DNA from: Phylloscopus collybita | Lineage: Eukaryota > Chordata > Aves > Passeriformes > Phylloscopidae | Direction: 5' to 3' | DNA length: 64,000 nucleotides | Assembly (NCBI GenBank): GCA_027886175.1 | Contig: JAJNNQ010000009.1 | Span: forward strand, 22,805,501 to 22,869,500 | In this document: positions 1 to 14,149 of the stretch, piece by piece | Numbering within the stretch: position 1 is the stretch's first letter | How the letters are laid out: the number at the start of each line of letters is the position of its first letter | Notes under the pieces: model-generated | What the model was told of the DNA's origin: nothing | Database searches by the model: none | What the model saw: only the letters and a program-made list of their open reading frames with translations | Position numbers and translations under genes: made by a program

Positions 1-1106
1 GAGGCAACAATTGTGCAGCCAGTAATTCATAAGGTTGTTGTCAATTATTTATGAGGTAATGTAAGAATAACAGTGGAGGGAGACACTAGAAATTAAAGCA
101 AGATATTAGATTCCTCAAGTGAAGAGAAAATTTTTCAGTTTCTGCTCAGTGTAGCACTGTTCTTTAGCCAAAAAAATCTTCCTCACAATAAATAACTTCC
201 ACTGTTAAAAGCTTTCTCTGATGCTGGAGATTTGGGTGAAGTAAATGTTCCTCTGACTCAGTACAAAGACAAAAGACACTTGAATCAAACCTCTTCCTTT
301 AATAATTCAAAGGTGTTCTCTTTTCTTTAGAAACAGCTCTTTTATTTTTTTTAATCCATTTTACAGGTAATGGTAAGGCTGTTTCTCTAAATACTGCTGC
401 TTTTTATCGAAGGTTATTTAACTCTTTTCCTGTTACTTCTGTGAAATACTCACAGGCAACCATTGCTACATGTAGAACGAAACACTATGTGTTTCCCATA
501 TAGATTTATTTATTTAAGAGGAATTCACAATGGTACTTATTGAGACTATTACAGGTGGATTTGATTTATTCTGCTTTGATTGTAGTCTGCATCAATTCCT
601 TCATGTAGGTCCAATAAATCTGTCTGGAAGGTCTGACACAGTGTATAGGAGAATAATGAAAGTGCATGTATGAGTAATGATCTCATGATCATTGCTCAGA
701 AAGTGAAATTTGCCTCTTTGTGGAATGAAAATAAACATGTGAGATTTGGTATCCATCATTTTGTTTAGATCTATCAAGCTCTCAAATAACCAAATTCATA
801 TTTAATTTGAAATATTATGGATGGATAGCTGATGATAGTAATTACGTACTGTCATAAGTTACACTCAAGTAGGATATGACATGCAATTGATATTTTATTA
901 ATATAATTTCCCACCTCTGTGAAAAATTTTAAGGTTCAGTTCATTGTCAAACACTGGTCTTTATATGGTGGCCTCTGTGTATGTGAAGTTGTGACCATTA
1001 CACAACTCTGATGTTGGTAGACAAGAGGGCTGCTGCAACAGTGCAACAGTAGCTATTCCTTTTTTCCTCTTTTCCTCTTTACCTTTTCTGGTTTTCATTT
1101 GTTACC
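1..1106. other. Non-coding DNA, nothing recognised
   Basis: AT-rich sequence with frequent stops in all frames. I see no repeat family, RNA gene or exon in it. Confidence 0.6.
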
Positions 1107-1134
1107 TTTTTTTTTTTTTTTTTTTTTTTTTTTT
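1107..1134 (+). repeat. Poly-T run (28 T)
   Basis: An uninterrupted run of 28 T lies about 70 bases upstream of the recognisable part of the CR1 fragment that follows. It is a mononucleotide microsatellite. CR1 tails are octamer repeats rather than poly-A, so this run is probably not part of that element. Confidence 0.9.
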
Positions 1135-1207
1135 GCAATAATACTAGGTGGAAAAATTTCCTTTGAAGTTACTAAATAGTAAGCATCTCTCTTACAATTC
1201 AAAATTG

Positions 1208-2176
1208 TCCCAGCTGTTGTTCTTGACACGTGTCCCTCAGGGGTGCGTACTGGGGCCAATGCTATTTAATATCTTCATTAATGACATAGAGGGATTGAGT
1301 GTTACTGATGATACCAAGCTGAGTGGTGTAGATGACACTCCTGAAGGATGAGGTGCTATCCAGAGGGACCTGGACAGGCTTCAGAAGTGGACCTTCAGGA
1401 ATTTCACGTGGTTTAACAAGACCAAGTACAGGGTGCTGCACCTGAGCTGGGACAACCCCCAGCATCGACACAGGCTGGGGGATGAACAGATCCAGAGCAG
1501 CCCTGTTGAGAAGAACTCAGGGGTGCTGGTGGGTGAGAGGCTGGCCATGACCCAGCCATGGGCACTCACAGCCCAGAAAGCCAAATGTGTCCTGGGTGCA
1601 GCCAGAGCACCGTGGGCAGCAGGGCCAGGGAGGGGATTCTGCCCCTCTGCTCTGCTCTGGTGAGACCCCACCTGCAGTGCTGCATCCAGCCCTGGGGTCC
1701 CAGTGCAGGAAGGACACAGACCTGTTAGAAGAGGTCCACAAAGATGAGTGAAGGGATGGAGCACTTCTTTTATGAGGAAAGGCTGAGAGAACTGGGATTG
1801 TTCAGCCTGGAAGAGAAAAGACCTAGGGGTGATTTAATTGTGACATTTCAGTACCTGAAGGGAACTTACAGGAAAGAGAGGGTGAGACAATTTACAAGAG
1901 CATGGATATATACAACTTACAAGACAAGGGGAATGGTGTCAGACTGAAAGAGGGAAGGTTTAGATTAGATTTCTTCACTGTGAGGGTGGTGAGTCACCAG
2001 AACTTGTTGCACAGAGTTGTGGAAGCCCAATCCCTTGAAGTGTTTAAGGTTAGGCTGGATGGGACTCTGAACAACCTGGTATACTTGAAAGTGTTCCTGC
2101 CCATTGCAGGGGAATTGGGATTAGATATTCTTCAATATCCCTTTTCAACCCAAACCATTCTGTGGTTCTATGATTT
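1208..2176 (+). mobile_element. Degenerate CR1 LINE fragment, RT region to 3' end
   Basis: A decayed copy of a CR1 non-LTR retrotransposon, read left to right. The first part (1227-1275) still encodes the RT signature [19 protein letters not shown]. The next RT motif follows at once as TDDTKLSG (about 1303-1326), so roughly a dozen codons between the two are missing and the usual FADD reads TDD. Frame-broken remnants of the C-terminal part follow: RDLDR-like near 1365, then [18 protein letters not shown] at about 1767-1823, and RFRLDFFTVRVV at about 1958-1991. The copy ends in a diverged 3' tail, ATTCTGTGGTTCTATG, at 2157-2172. Many stops and frame changes mean it cannot encode a protein. It is much more diverged than the copy at 36.7 kb, so it is an older insertion. 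The left boundary is approximate because the bases from 1148 are only weakly CR1-like. Confidence 0.93.
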
Positions 2177-2808
2177 GGCAGTCACATGACATTTAAAAAG
2201 ATGTGTCAGTGTGAAATGCAGTTTCTCTTTGTTACTTTTGCTACTGTTACTCAAGACTAGTAGTTCATATTACAAAAGAAATAAATCAAAAAATATAAAC
2301 CTGAAAATGCTCAAGAACGGAGGAGAAATACTAAATTTGAAGTCTATACTGCAGCTGAGGTGTAAGGATTTCCTTTTAAAACTTCTAAGTTGTGTATACA
2401 TATGAGAAATAAACTTTCAGCCTTCATTTGTGAGATATGGAAAGATGTGTTTGAAAATCGGGAGTCAACTATCCACATTATTGCTCCTCACATGAGGGTT
2501 TTTTCATGCTTGAGCTCCTGTTTTAATTTGGGCTTAGGAAAAGGTACCAAATTAATTAAGCAGCAGTATAATACATCCCTCAAAGACAGGGGTAGGTTGA
2601 ATACTTCAATAGTAGGCATTCCTAGGACAGCAACTGCTGCTAATAAACCTTGAGCTAAAGAAACCTGATAAATACCATGGCAGAGTAATTTCTTTCCACT
2701 ACGGAATTATTTATACCTTCTCTCTGATCTGTGATCATTGCAGACATAAAAATGGAAAATATTGATACTGAAATTTCTGACAAGCTTTTCTTCCAAGAAG
2801 GTGTGGTG
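2177..2808. other. Non-coding DNA, nothing recognised
   Basis: Short chance open frames only, with no codon or homology support. Confidence 0.5.
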
Positions 2809-2912
2809 GTTTTTTTTTCGTTTTGTGGGTGGGGTTTTTTGTTTGTTTGTTTGTGTTTTTGTTTGTTTGGTTTTTTGTTTGTTTGGTTTTTTGTTTTGTT
2901 TTGTTTTTTTTT
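2809..2912 (+). repeat. G/T-rich low-complexity tract, GTTT-type
   Basis: About 100 bases composed almost entirely of T and G on the plus strand, dominated by GTTT and TTTTG units. Open frames across it on both strands are compositional artefacts. Confidence 0.9.
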
Positions 2913-4830
2913 CTTTTCCTGGAATATAAGCAGCTATCCCAGGTTATCCTGGTATATATATCCAGGATTCCCACCCACTTCTTATAGTAGTTAATAGGAA
3001 AAAGTGAGAGTTGTATTTATAAAATGCTCAGATCCTTACAAGAGCTTTTGAACTTTTAGATCTCAAATATTAGAGACTATCCTCTGCAAAAGGATAAAAC
3101 TTCAAAATCTACCACCAGATTATTAATAGCAACAGACTAATTAGAGATATAATGATTAAATATCCTTTTATTGGGCCATATTAACTGTTAACATTGAGAA
3201 ACCACCAGGTGAAACAGTCTCTGACAAAATCTTTTGTATTTCTCTGAAGCAGTTCTTTTTTATTTTAAAATTAATCTGAAGAAACATAAGAAGAGTCAGG
3301 TTAAACTTGTAAATGAACAGTCTCTCTTTCTTTGTAGTAAGGATGTCGTTGGGTTTTCTATAAAATTACCAGAACTTTTCTTCCCTTAGTATATGCTTAG
3401 GTAGCCTATTCTCCAGACCTCAGCTGATTTCAGTTATCACATTCAGTGTCATACTTTCTTACTAGTCTTCACCAAAGCAATTTTCACATTACATATTTAA
3501 TTTACTTTGAAGCCTGGCTGGGCTAATACAATGTTTGGTATTAATGGTTAGAGGCTCCATCTCCCATTGATCTTATGAATTAATAATTTCAAGTCTTCTG
3601 CTCACACTTCAATTCACATAGAAAGGTAAGAATGTTTTTTGAACCACAAATAAGTGTACTGCCTCTTGCCTTTTTGATTGAATTCTATTCAGAGCTGTTG
3701 TACCAATCCAGAATATCCCTGGAACAATGGTAAGCTTTTTCCCCTTATTACTCAGAAAAGATGTACGTGTTCATTTCTGACGGGTTGTACTATATAAGCC
3801 ATACAGTTTCGAATCATCTAACAGGCAATCTAAAAACTACCATAGCAGGACCATGTACCAGTTCTCAGGAATACCAATGTTTACTGTCTGTTTAAAAATC
3901 ACTCTCGACATGTAGAGAATGAGCAGCCGCATAAAAGCTTTCAATTGCTGTCTGTCCAATGATTTTTCCACTCCATTTTTCTTCCAGAGACAGTGACCTA
4001 GTAATAATGAGTGAAGATAATAGGCATTGTGGCAGGCAAAGCTGACAACTCACAGTTTTGACTTTGGAAATAAAAGTAAATAAAACATTCTTTTAGTATT
4101 TCCCCCCCTCTATTTGAATATCAGAGGAAACCAGTCAGCAGTTCCTGAACCAGCTCCCAGAAACTGTCAGGTCCAGTGCTCCATCTCCTCTGGTGGGAGT
4201 TCCCATGGCAACATCTTCAGCTGAAGTAAAAGGAATTACAGATAAATATTTTTATTTTTCCCCCCTGGCTCCCTCCTTCCCCTCCTCTCTGTACCAATTC
4301 AGAAAAAGTGTTGCTCTCTAATCTTTGGGGCACTGAGAATTGCCATTGAGCCAGCCAGCTACATTTGCTCTGTTTGTTGCGTTTGAAAAGTCTGTCCTAG
4401 TTCCCTTCTGTCTCTTGGGTGTCTGATTTATGACATCAAACAAGAAAAAAAAAGCAAGAGAGAATTTCAAGAGTGAAAAGAAGATATTGGGGGGAAGATG
4501 CTAGCCCAGAGCTGTCTCTAGTTCCGGTGCTTGAAAAACACAGCATGTTCAATTGTTATTTCTTTAATTTGACTGCAATTTTCCAAGGAGTGCGGCTATA
4601 ATCCTTGAAGATAAGACAACACATGTGAACTGTGGCATCTAGAACCATGACTGCAGAATATTTGCAGATCCTTGGATTTGTGTCAGTGAATTGTGCTTTG
4701 ATGAGATTGGTGGTGGCTTTGGCCACTGATAAAGGCCTATAACTACATCAATTATTTCTGAGAAAATAACCTAGACCTGGGTGAATTATTTTGAAAATTT
4801 TGCAAAAATATCATCAAACTCAAGAATTAA
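2913..4830. other. Non-coding DNA, nothing recognised
   Basis: Unique-looking AT-rich sequence with C-runs near 4101 and 4260. I see no exon or repeat family. Confidence 0.5.
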
Positions 4831-5223
4831 CTTTTTTTTTGCAGCATGCAGGCCTACTGGAAAGAAAAGCACAATGACAGGCATATAACACCCAACTCTT
4901 GCTCAGGCTGTAGTTCCAGTGAGAGTATAAGTTCTGGGTGCTCTTGCACAAAAATGGAACAGGTTGCTCATGGTAGCCCTGCTGCCAGCTGTGGTGAAAT
5001 CAGTGAGTATCCTTTGCAAAGACACTCTGCTTTGAAGAGAACACATATCCAGGAAGAGCACATGCATGGCCCAGACATCACGGAGAGGACCAAAGCTGTC
5101 TGTCCATGGTGTGAGAACAGAAAATCATCCTCTTTCTCTTGTTCTGGCTCAAGGTGTGTTCAGCCCTGCAGTGGACTTAAGATTTCCATCTCTGCCCCTG
5201 GGCCAGGGTTTACTTCAAAGTAG
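4831..5223 (+). other. Unassigned open reading frame behind an acceptor-like site
   Basis: A frame open from 4831 to the TAG at 5221 holds 125 codons from the ATG at 4846. Just before it is a polypyrimidine stretch and GCAG (4831-4844), which looks like a 3' splice acceptor. The predicted peptide is rich in Ser and Cys, with repeated SCSG/SGCS-like words near residues 18-33 and a CPWCENR stretch near residue 85. I do not recognise the family. There is no matching donor partner, no repeated cysteine spacing of a known zinc finger and no obvious polyadenylation signal. A frame this long is expected by chance somewhere in 64 kb of AT-rich DNA. It could be a terminal exon of an unknown transcript, a non-coding RNA exon, or chance. 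I favour chance. Confidence 0.15.
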
Positions 5224-8200
5224 CATTTGAAGAAGTGAGGACAGATAGCCAAGACTTAGATGTGGAGATGCTCAAGACGCTCAAGATGCTCTGTCCTTCA
5301 GAGAGCTGGAATGTGCTCCCAGGTTCCTGCGGTGTGGTCTGGGACAACACCAGGGTCCATATTTTGCTGAATCTACTCTGTGCTAAGAATGAGGATGATT
5401 CAGGCTTATGTTTCTGAGAAGTTAATTATTTAGATGGAAGAAGTGGTTATGCAAGAAGGAGGCTGTAATTCTTATATTAATTCCTGAGACCTAGAGTTTT
5501 GTTTTGAAAATTATAGAACAAATAGGAAAACGGGGTATCATCAGTACTGTATCATCCTGCCTGCAATATTTCTCAGTGATGATGTTTCAGGTAGCTGTTT
5601 TCATGATCCCATTGGGTGCTCAGATGTAACTCTCACATCCCCCACAGATTGTGCATAGTATGGGGATGTCAGCAACCACCTTTGCTGACCTCAGCCTGAA
5701 ACAGACATGAATCCAAGCACATACATTCAGTTTTAAAATGCTGGCCAATGAAGCAATTTAAGATGGCAGACTTGAAAAGATAAATGAAGGATTTTTAATA
5801 TATATATTAGAAATTGTCCAAAAAGTGTATAATCAGAGTGGTAGCATTTACAAGAGAGACTGTATTAATAGTTTTTGTAAAAAGTTTAATTCTTTCAACT
5901 TAAAAGTATACCTGAAACAGGACTGCAGGAACTGTGTGAAATAAACTAATTTGTTGGTTTTATTTTTTAAGAACTCATCCTGAAAATTTGGTGAGATCTG
6001 GGATTGCTTTTATCCCTAGAAAAAAGCTTCTGCCATCATTTGTTACCTGAATGGATATTATGCCTCTCATCTTTACCACTCTAAACCCAGTGAGAACCTG
6101 GCTTGGAAGCAAGCCTGCAGCAGATACCAGAATCCAGAGCCCTATGCTGAATTCTGAAACTTTGTGTGTAGAATCTCTCTGTCCTGTTACAAGGAATGAA
6201 TAATTTTTTTTTTTTTTTTTTTGTAAAATAAATGAAAACCATTACTGATTTAAATTTGTTTCAGAAATTCTGAAATAAGTAGGAATATTTGAGATTTTTT
6301 TTGCAGCAGAAGCCTTCAGTAAATCAAATATGCATATCTAGTCCATACCTCAGCCTAACTGTTTATGTTCTAACTACATAACTATGACCACTAATAATCT
6401 TAAATTCAGAATATTCCTTTCCTCAATGGTGTGAACAGACAGCTCTATCATCCAAGTTTTGTTCTTGGTCAAAAAAAAATTGAACATGTCCCTGCCCTGA
6501 TCCTGCTTTAAGTATCCTTAAAGTCTCCCTTACTTCTTTCATTCCATTTAGTTGCTGCAGAGTAATTATGCCTTCAAAATCCTGTGCAGTTGTTTTCATA
6601 TTATTGTTCAGGCTTTGTCTTTTAATCTAATTATCAAGTAAAAAATTGGTATAATCTCTCATGGCAAATCTGTCATGCTTTTTAATGATGAGGAAGCCTG
6701 TCATCTAACAAACATTTTCACAGGTGAAGGGTCTCCTCCACTGACTCAACATTCTGTTTGTTCCCATTTCAGTTAAAAGGGCTCTTGGAACAGTACAGCA
6801 CATGGAGGTTTTCCTCTTCCCTTGACAAATCTTGTAGAACAAAGACCTGCTGCGGTAAGAAGATAAAAAAATAATAATATAATGATAAAACAGATGCTAG
6901 CAGTGCAATAAAGATCTCATGTACTCTAGACCACCAATAACAATGATGTATGTCTGTATGATAGGAACACCTCACCATCCTATGTCAAACATTTTGCTTG
7001 TCTCATAGTACATGTAATCAAAATTTTGTTTCCCCCACATAGTTCACTTGAAGTTCTTATATTATTCGTGCATGAGTACTAACTGGAATGAATGGATTAC
7101 TGTCACACAGTAAGAAAACTAATGAATCGTGCAGTCAGGTTTAGGTGCAAGAGCTTAGACATGCTAGCAAGTTACACCGTGTGTCAGTTGTTTCATGAGA
7201 AGTGTGCAAAAATACACAATTAACAGCCTATGCAAATTTCACCCTTTTTTACAGATTCCCAAAGAACATGTTAATTGAACTTTTTCCCAATAAAAACTAT
7301 TTGATAGAGTTTTTTCCTTGAAAAACATCTTTTCAACTTCTTTTTTGAAGGAGGTGTAAAATTAATCTAAAATCTAAAATTTCTTCGAGTATTATCCTAA
7401 ATTTCCTTAGATAACATTTTAATATGATTTCTTTTTTCTTACTTGTGTTAGTAAATACAGTATTTCCAGAACAAGTACATTGCTCTTTCTAACACCTGGC
7501 CCCTGCTCCTGCATGTCACATGCTGCATTCCTATTTCCATTGGTTTATTTTGAAGAGTATCACCTCAAACATTTTCTGTTTTCAGTAAAGGTAATCTGGC
7601 ATTTTCACTCATTTCACTCAGTTTTTGTTTAATATCTCTCTGCATGTAACCTGCAATGAATTTAGTGGCATCAAGGTTTAACTTTCTATAACATGTCACA
7701 GGGAATTTAGATGGTGAATGAATACAAATCCTTATGACTGAGAAACAGTCCTTTCAAACCTTAATTGCCTGTGCTCTAAATTATTAAAAAAACCCCAATT
7801 TATTAACACAAGACACTTCATATAACTGCAGAAAATGTGGACATACAGTGGGCATAAAAGGGACATCTCATTAACAGATCAAGAAAAACATTTCATTATT
7901 GCATTTTTGCTAGTGTTGTTTTTCTATTTATGTGAAACAACAAATCTTGTACTTTTACTTTTGCTATCTGTAACTTCTTTTTCCTTCCAAAAGAAGAGTT
8001 AAGTGGACATTAACCTTTATTGTTAGTTTTGGTTCCTGGAGAAAATTGTGAGGTGCTTGTTTTCTTCTATAAAATTTATGTCTAGGGTATCTTCTACTTG
8101 TAGACTTACAATGCTTCATGTCTTTTTCAGCTTTACTGGGACAGCTTAATATTTTATGCAGCTGAATCTTGTGTACTGCTACTTTTGTTCTTCCTCTTTG

Positions 8201-11200
8201 AAATTATTAAAGGTTTTATCATTATTACATACCTCTGGGCTTGCTCCAAGGCCTGTAGTTACCAACTGAAATATTCTCTGTCACAAATATATTTTTTCAT
8301 GCTGTAAATTGATTCTTCAAGCATGAAAAATCATGTGGCTAAAACAAACTAAGCAGATTTTTGAGTACCTTTAAAACCAAGAATAAAACTGTAATAATCT
8401 GTGTCTGGTTTGTGCCATACAAAATAGATTAGAAATTCATTTCACAGTGAGAATGTTATAAAACTAACATATAAAGGAGGATAATAAGGCCATGTTACTG
8501 TTAGTGCTGAATTCATTTATTCTCCTCATGGATTTTTGGCTAGTTTAATCCTCTTCCTGGCACTGAGTTTGGGTTTTGGTGAGTGAGGGTGTGTTTATTC
8601 AGCTGTCGTCCTGCCTTTACTTCCCCTATACACCTAGAATACACCAAGTGCTTTTTTTTGGCCTCTAGTCAAAGAGTGCCATCAGGCTGCTGATAAAGCA
8701 CTTGTACTTTGTTATCTCACTATTTTTTCATAACTTGCAAGTGAGTACTGCTTTTCAGTGTCAGAGAAGCATATTTGCTCTTAGGGGCTTGATTCATGAA
8801 GGTGGTTTACACTATATTCCTGGCCTTCCCATGGATACATACACTGTGTTGAACAGGCTTTTTTCAAGCTCTCAAAATTTTGAAGCTTCATGTATCTTTT
8901 TGAATAGGTACTTATATGGTGTTGAATCAGTACTAACATCCTTCTTTTTTTCTTTTTTTTTTTCAGACAAAAAATTGCAAGTATGCCTAAACTGTTAATT
9001 CTTTAAAGCGAGGGGTGGTCTACTTTGTTGTATGAAGATGTCAATATCTTTCACGTTAGAAATCACTAACTGCAAATGTAGACTTAAAAGTGTATTGGCA
9101 AAGTATTGCAAGCCTGCAGTGTTACACCAAATTAATATAAAGAAAAAAAAACAACCCAGAATCAAGATCTTTTTATTCTCACATTTATCATGAATTATTC
9201 ATATTTTATTTTTTTCCTTGTCATTCTATATTAAAATAAAATAACTTTTAAAAAGGACTAAGGAGCATTTTTAAGATCTCCAAGTCTCTTCTCACTAAGG
9301 GAATGGTGAAATGTCCTGAAGTGATATTATGAAGCAAATTAGGCATTTGCTTTTTAGCATGAAATCTGAAAATTATGGCTTCAGAAAAAAAGGAAAGCAG
9401 CATGACTATGTGATTCTTGTTCTCCTCATTGATAGGCAAAATAGACTTCTAAATCTTGTGGCTAAAATGCCATTTGTTTCCTAAAGTCATCTCTATAAAA
9501 AAGAGTGTGCCTCTCTTACCAATCCATGTCTCAGCATGTCTCTAGTAGCATAGCAGCTTGGAGCACAGCTCCAAGGATTACTTTAAAAAAGAGTATTTTT
9601 AAAAGTTGTTAAAGAGACCTGTTGAGCAGTTGTCTCTGGGATTGGCTTGAGTCTACCATGTGCAGAGCAAAAAATGTAAGATATGAAGAGAAAAAAAAGT
9701 GCTGTGTTACAAAAACCATTTAAAAGTCATCATCAGTGAAGGTATGTCTTGAGTACTCACAGCACATCGGTAGACAAAGGACTAACATCTACCAGACAGC
9801 TGAAGAGATAGCAATAATATTCTCTCTGGGATCTATTTAATAGAATGATTTTTATTAAAGAGAGATGGGAAAAAACAGTGTAGAAAATACAAGCCCTGTC
9901 AACAGCATTGTGAAAGAATATTGAAGTTATAGTGCTAAAATTTTAAGGATGATGTTTACTTGCTTGTTGCAGGTGCAATTCCCTCAACACTAAAGATAAT
10001 TAATGATATGGGTTAACAGCAGAACAGGTCCCTGGAAGAATCACAGATTTTCGTAGTTAAGTGAAAGTTACTTAATTCTCGACCCACAGGAGACAGTGGG
10101 TTATGTCAAATGATGTTGATTCATTGTCTCTAATGCCAATTAGTAATTTTTTTTTTAATGGCAGACTTACAAAATACACTAAATGAATTGCTTTCTAAAT
10201 GTAGTAATATCTTTCACTAATAATAAACAGCTGATATTACTGGAGGGAGAAGCAATAATTTGTAACAAATGAAAGTATTCTACAATACTGTGCAATTTTA
10301 GCTGTATAATTTAACTTAGGTAAATTATTAACACTATTAAATTGTTAGAAATAAGCCATGGGAGAATGAGTTACAAATTTCAAACATGGATTCATTCAGA
10401 TCTGAATGAAAGTGCTGAAATGAAGATCAATCCTAAGCTGTAGGAAAATAAGTTGTACAGCACTGCACAAGTGCTTAATTTGGGATATTTAGCAAAGTTT
10501 AATTTAAAAACTGATTGAAAATTTGTTGCTTTCTGATACAAATACTGGAGATGGCATAGAGAGAAATTACTCAGGCTATGAAGGTCCCATTCTCAATAAA
10601 CCTCTTGTCTGAATTCCTTCCTTTCTGTGACATTCACATACCACTTGTAATACATCACAATGATATTAAAACTGTTCAAAACCAATAGTGCTGTCTGTTG
10701 CTGGAAACAGATGAATCCCAGTAAAGATGCCTATCAGTTTGGTTTGGGTATACCGAAATCTCTCAACCTGTGGAGAGGATGGGACCCTTACCCTGTCCAC
10801 AAAAAGTCCAATTGAACCATAAAAGGTGTCAGCATTTATTAAAACTTCATCCAGAGCTTTGGTGAAAGATTTTTATGTTGGAGCCTGTTTCCAGAACCAG
10901 AGGTCTGTATTGGGTGTTCCTCAGTGTAGTAAGCATACAGACAAAAATATACACAAATGCATGCACAGCCCCACACATGGCTACTGCACATACCTGGGCT
11001 CTGTAGTAGTGGTGAAGTCCATTTAAATAAAAATAAATGCTACTGAATGCATCTGTAGCCAAGTAGTCTTTAGCAAGTCAGCCTTCTAATTTATCCTGGC
11101 CACTTTGTAAACGTGTCTTATTTTAGTTTTTGCAGCAATTATTAACATTTCCTCACCTTTACTCATCGTTATTATCTTTTGCTGACTACTTATTTCAGCT

Positions 11201-13631
11201 TCAGAAAGACAGTTTCCTAAGACATGCTAATGGATCTTTCTATCCTCAAAGAGGTAATATTGGCAGTAATTGATATTTCTAAGAGCTTTTTTTTTCTGCA
11301 TAAGCAAGTGGCTTCCATATGTGTATGCACAAAATTTGATTCTAATGTCCCAGAATTCAGCTTAGCACTCTATTATGAAAGAAAGTTAGGTGTCTCTTTT
11401 TCTACACAGCCAAGATATATATCACACATGCACAGGGAACAAAAGATACCTGTACTATTGCAAAGCAACTCTTAACAGTAGTTTACAACTGAAAACTATC
11501 TACCAGGGGTTTTAATGCACGTCTCAATTTTTTCCTTCAACCAGTTTTTGTTCTACCATTCAGCCAGTTTGTGTTACTGTGTCTGCAGGACTTCAAATTT
11601 TGTGGAGGCCAAAATATTTATAATGGTGTAAATTGAATGAGAAGTTCAAAGGAAATGTTTTCATTCACCTTTTGATATAAATGCATATTGTACAAGAGTG
11701 GTCCCACAGACAAAATCAATGTTCATTCAGATGTTGTTGTGGTTTCCACATGTCATTTCAAGAAAGACTATGTTGAAATAAACCAGGTTGGAGTGACAAA
11801 ATCTTGACTAAATTCATTTGAGCACATAGGTAGGGAAAAAGTATTCATGGCTTCTGGGCCAAATACGGGCAAAACTAATTTCCTTCATGTACTCCTCCAC
11901 ATGTTTCAGCAGGCAAAATTCAAAACGGGGGGTTATAAGGGTTCTCTTCTGCTGGAAAAGCATCACTATGAAACGGAAGTCCTAGCCACCTTTGATACCA
12001 GTCTTTCAAAAGCCTGAGATACCTGATGGCTTCAAATCCTTCTAAAGACACATAAAGCTGATGAAGTTTATTGTGGACTTGGTTTTCAACATGTTAATAT
12101 TTCAGATAATTTTATAGTTTGTAAAATTTAGTCCCAACCATTATGCCAAAAATCCATGCCAAAGTTTTGGTGCTTATGTCTCCTGTGTATTGCACAATTT
12201 GCTGGAAAACTATCAGTGAAGAGAAAAAAAATGCACACAACTTTTTCTGCATAGCACAATAACAGTTAGAAAAATGACCTAATTTTCTAGTTTGGAGGTA
12301 AGAGCTATTCTAATCAGAAGGTGATGAGAGAAACACAAACTTTCCCAGAAGACAATAACAATTTAATGAAAAGCCAGCCAGTCCAGTCATGTGAAGTTCT
12401 ACATATTCCAGCTTGGTCTGGCATGAGTTATTCAGCTCCTGTTTTGTTTCCGAGAGGGAGAGATAGTTTTGCAGATTAAAACCATAGCCTCCAGTCTACT
12501 GGGACCAATCAGCTAATTTATGCTTAAAATGTTGCAAGAAATTGAATTAAATACCCAGTATCCTAGCAAGCACATTTAATACTGTCAAAGAGCTATTTTT
12601 AGCCCTCAAGGCATGTAATTACTAGCTCTGGTCCATAAGGGAATTTCATCCTGAGAGATTTTCATTATATTTCAGAAGGATCCTCTCTGCCAGTGGTAGT
12701 GGATACAACCCAAACAATGTTCAGCTTCTTGCCAATGGGATACTGAGGTTTCCAGGCAGTGGAAATTCATACCACTGACATGTTGACACGGGACAACCTA
12801 TTTATACCAGAATACTGTTATATTACTCTTGCAGCTACTTGTTATTTCTGATTTCCTAATAGTAAGAGAAATAAATAGCTCTCAGAAAGTTCTACCATGA
12901 ATAAGACTCAATAAACTCCATCCAGCTCTGTCAATCATTCTACTCTTCACAGTATCAGTGTGTCTGGCTTATTAATGAAATAGATTTTTTGTTTAAGAAT
13001 GACTGCTTCCCTATAAAGTCATGAAAATATACTAAAAACAGCACTATAGACTCTTTTTCATGGACAACTATTGCTCTTATTTATTTTTTCAACATCAGTG
13101 TGAGGAAAGGAGAGGGTTTTTACACTTTTATTGTGAAGTACTTTCCATATTTTAAAAAGCTGGTCTGATTTTAACATAAAGAATTTTCCTCTATTGATTG
13201 TTTTGTCAATTGGGCAACTCATAGATAGCACAACTTCTCCAGGTTCAAAATTTACAGCTGACACCTGCTTTAATTTTGTTCCTGCTTTCCCAATCAAAGT
13301 ACCATGACAAATGAAGTTGATGAAAATAATTATGAGCATTTTTAAATAAAAAATTTTACTCTTAAATGAAAGTTATTTAACACTTTGTGCTTAATTATGT
13401 CTATGTGGCAACCAAGCTAATATTCTGAGCACATATTTTAAACCATGACTTGTGTAATTAAAAGGAAATACAGAAATAATATTTTTTCTTCCACCAACAA
13501 TGAATTTTTTTCTCTCACATATAATCAATTTTTTCCCCCAGTAGTACCACAATGTATTTTGCCTTCAATGCCTACACACTTAAATTGTTTGTCTCATTTA
13601 GCACTAAAAAGACAGGGAAGCTCAGGAAAAG
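5224..13631. other. Long non-coding stretch, no recognisable element
   Basis: More than 8 kb of AT-rich sequence without a repeat I can name. It holds short mononucleotide runs, such as poly-T at 6204-6222 and a T-rich patch at 8940-8964. Open frames here are all under about 100 codons and look like chance. Confidence 0.5.
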
Positions 13632-13653
13632 AAAAAAAAAAAAAAAAAAAAAA
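13632..13653 (+). repeat. Poly-A run
   Basis: A run of 22 A, interrupted only at its edges by G. It is a mononucleotide repeat with no recognisable retroposed body upstream. Confidence 0.85.
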
Positions 13654-14149
13654 GGAAATACAAAGTCCAGTATGATACAGCTGAGCACTTAAGATCAAAT
13701 GATTTCAGGTAACATAGATCCTATCTGGTGTCAATATACAGAAAAGTGTAATCCAAAGCATAATAAATGTCTATCTACACACTTCTGAATGATAAAGCTT
13801 GAGAACAAATGAACCTATGAACACAAATTCTCTCCCGAATAGGAAAGGATAAAGACACATAGAGAAACAGCACAGGACACTGAGGTCAGTGAAGAAGAAG
13901 CCAAACTCTAGATGGGAGGGGATTGAGGAGATGCCTTCGTTTTGAGCTGAAACTCTTTTTTAAGTTTATGGGGAAGATATATTTGATATATGAGTCAGAC
14001 TTTGTTTTTTCCCTGTAATTCATGAAATACATTGGGGGGATGCAACGTTCTAACCACAGCAGTGAGCAGAAGCACCAGTGTCGAAATGAGCAGATGTTGT
14101 TGCAGTAGCTGTAATCCAGTGAAAAGCTTGAACAGAGAGATATGAGAAA
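13654..14149. other. Non-coding flank of the LTR-like block
   Basis: AT-rich sequence. If the LTR-like block is read on the minus strand, this interval could hold the rest of its downstream part, but I cannot place a terminus. Confidence 0.3.

Noticed and set aside
1107..1134. Poly-T as an antisense poly-A tail of a retroposed sequence
   Set aside because: The adjacent element is a plus-strand CR1, which ends in octamers and not poly-A. No other retroposed body is recognisable.
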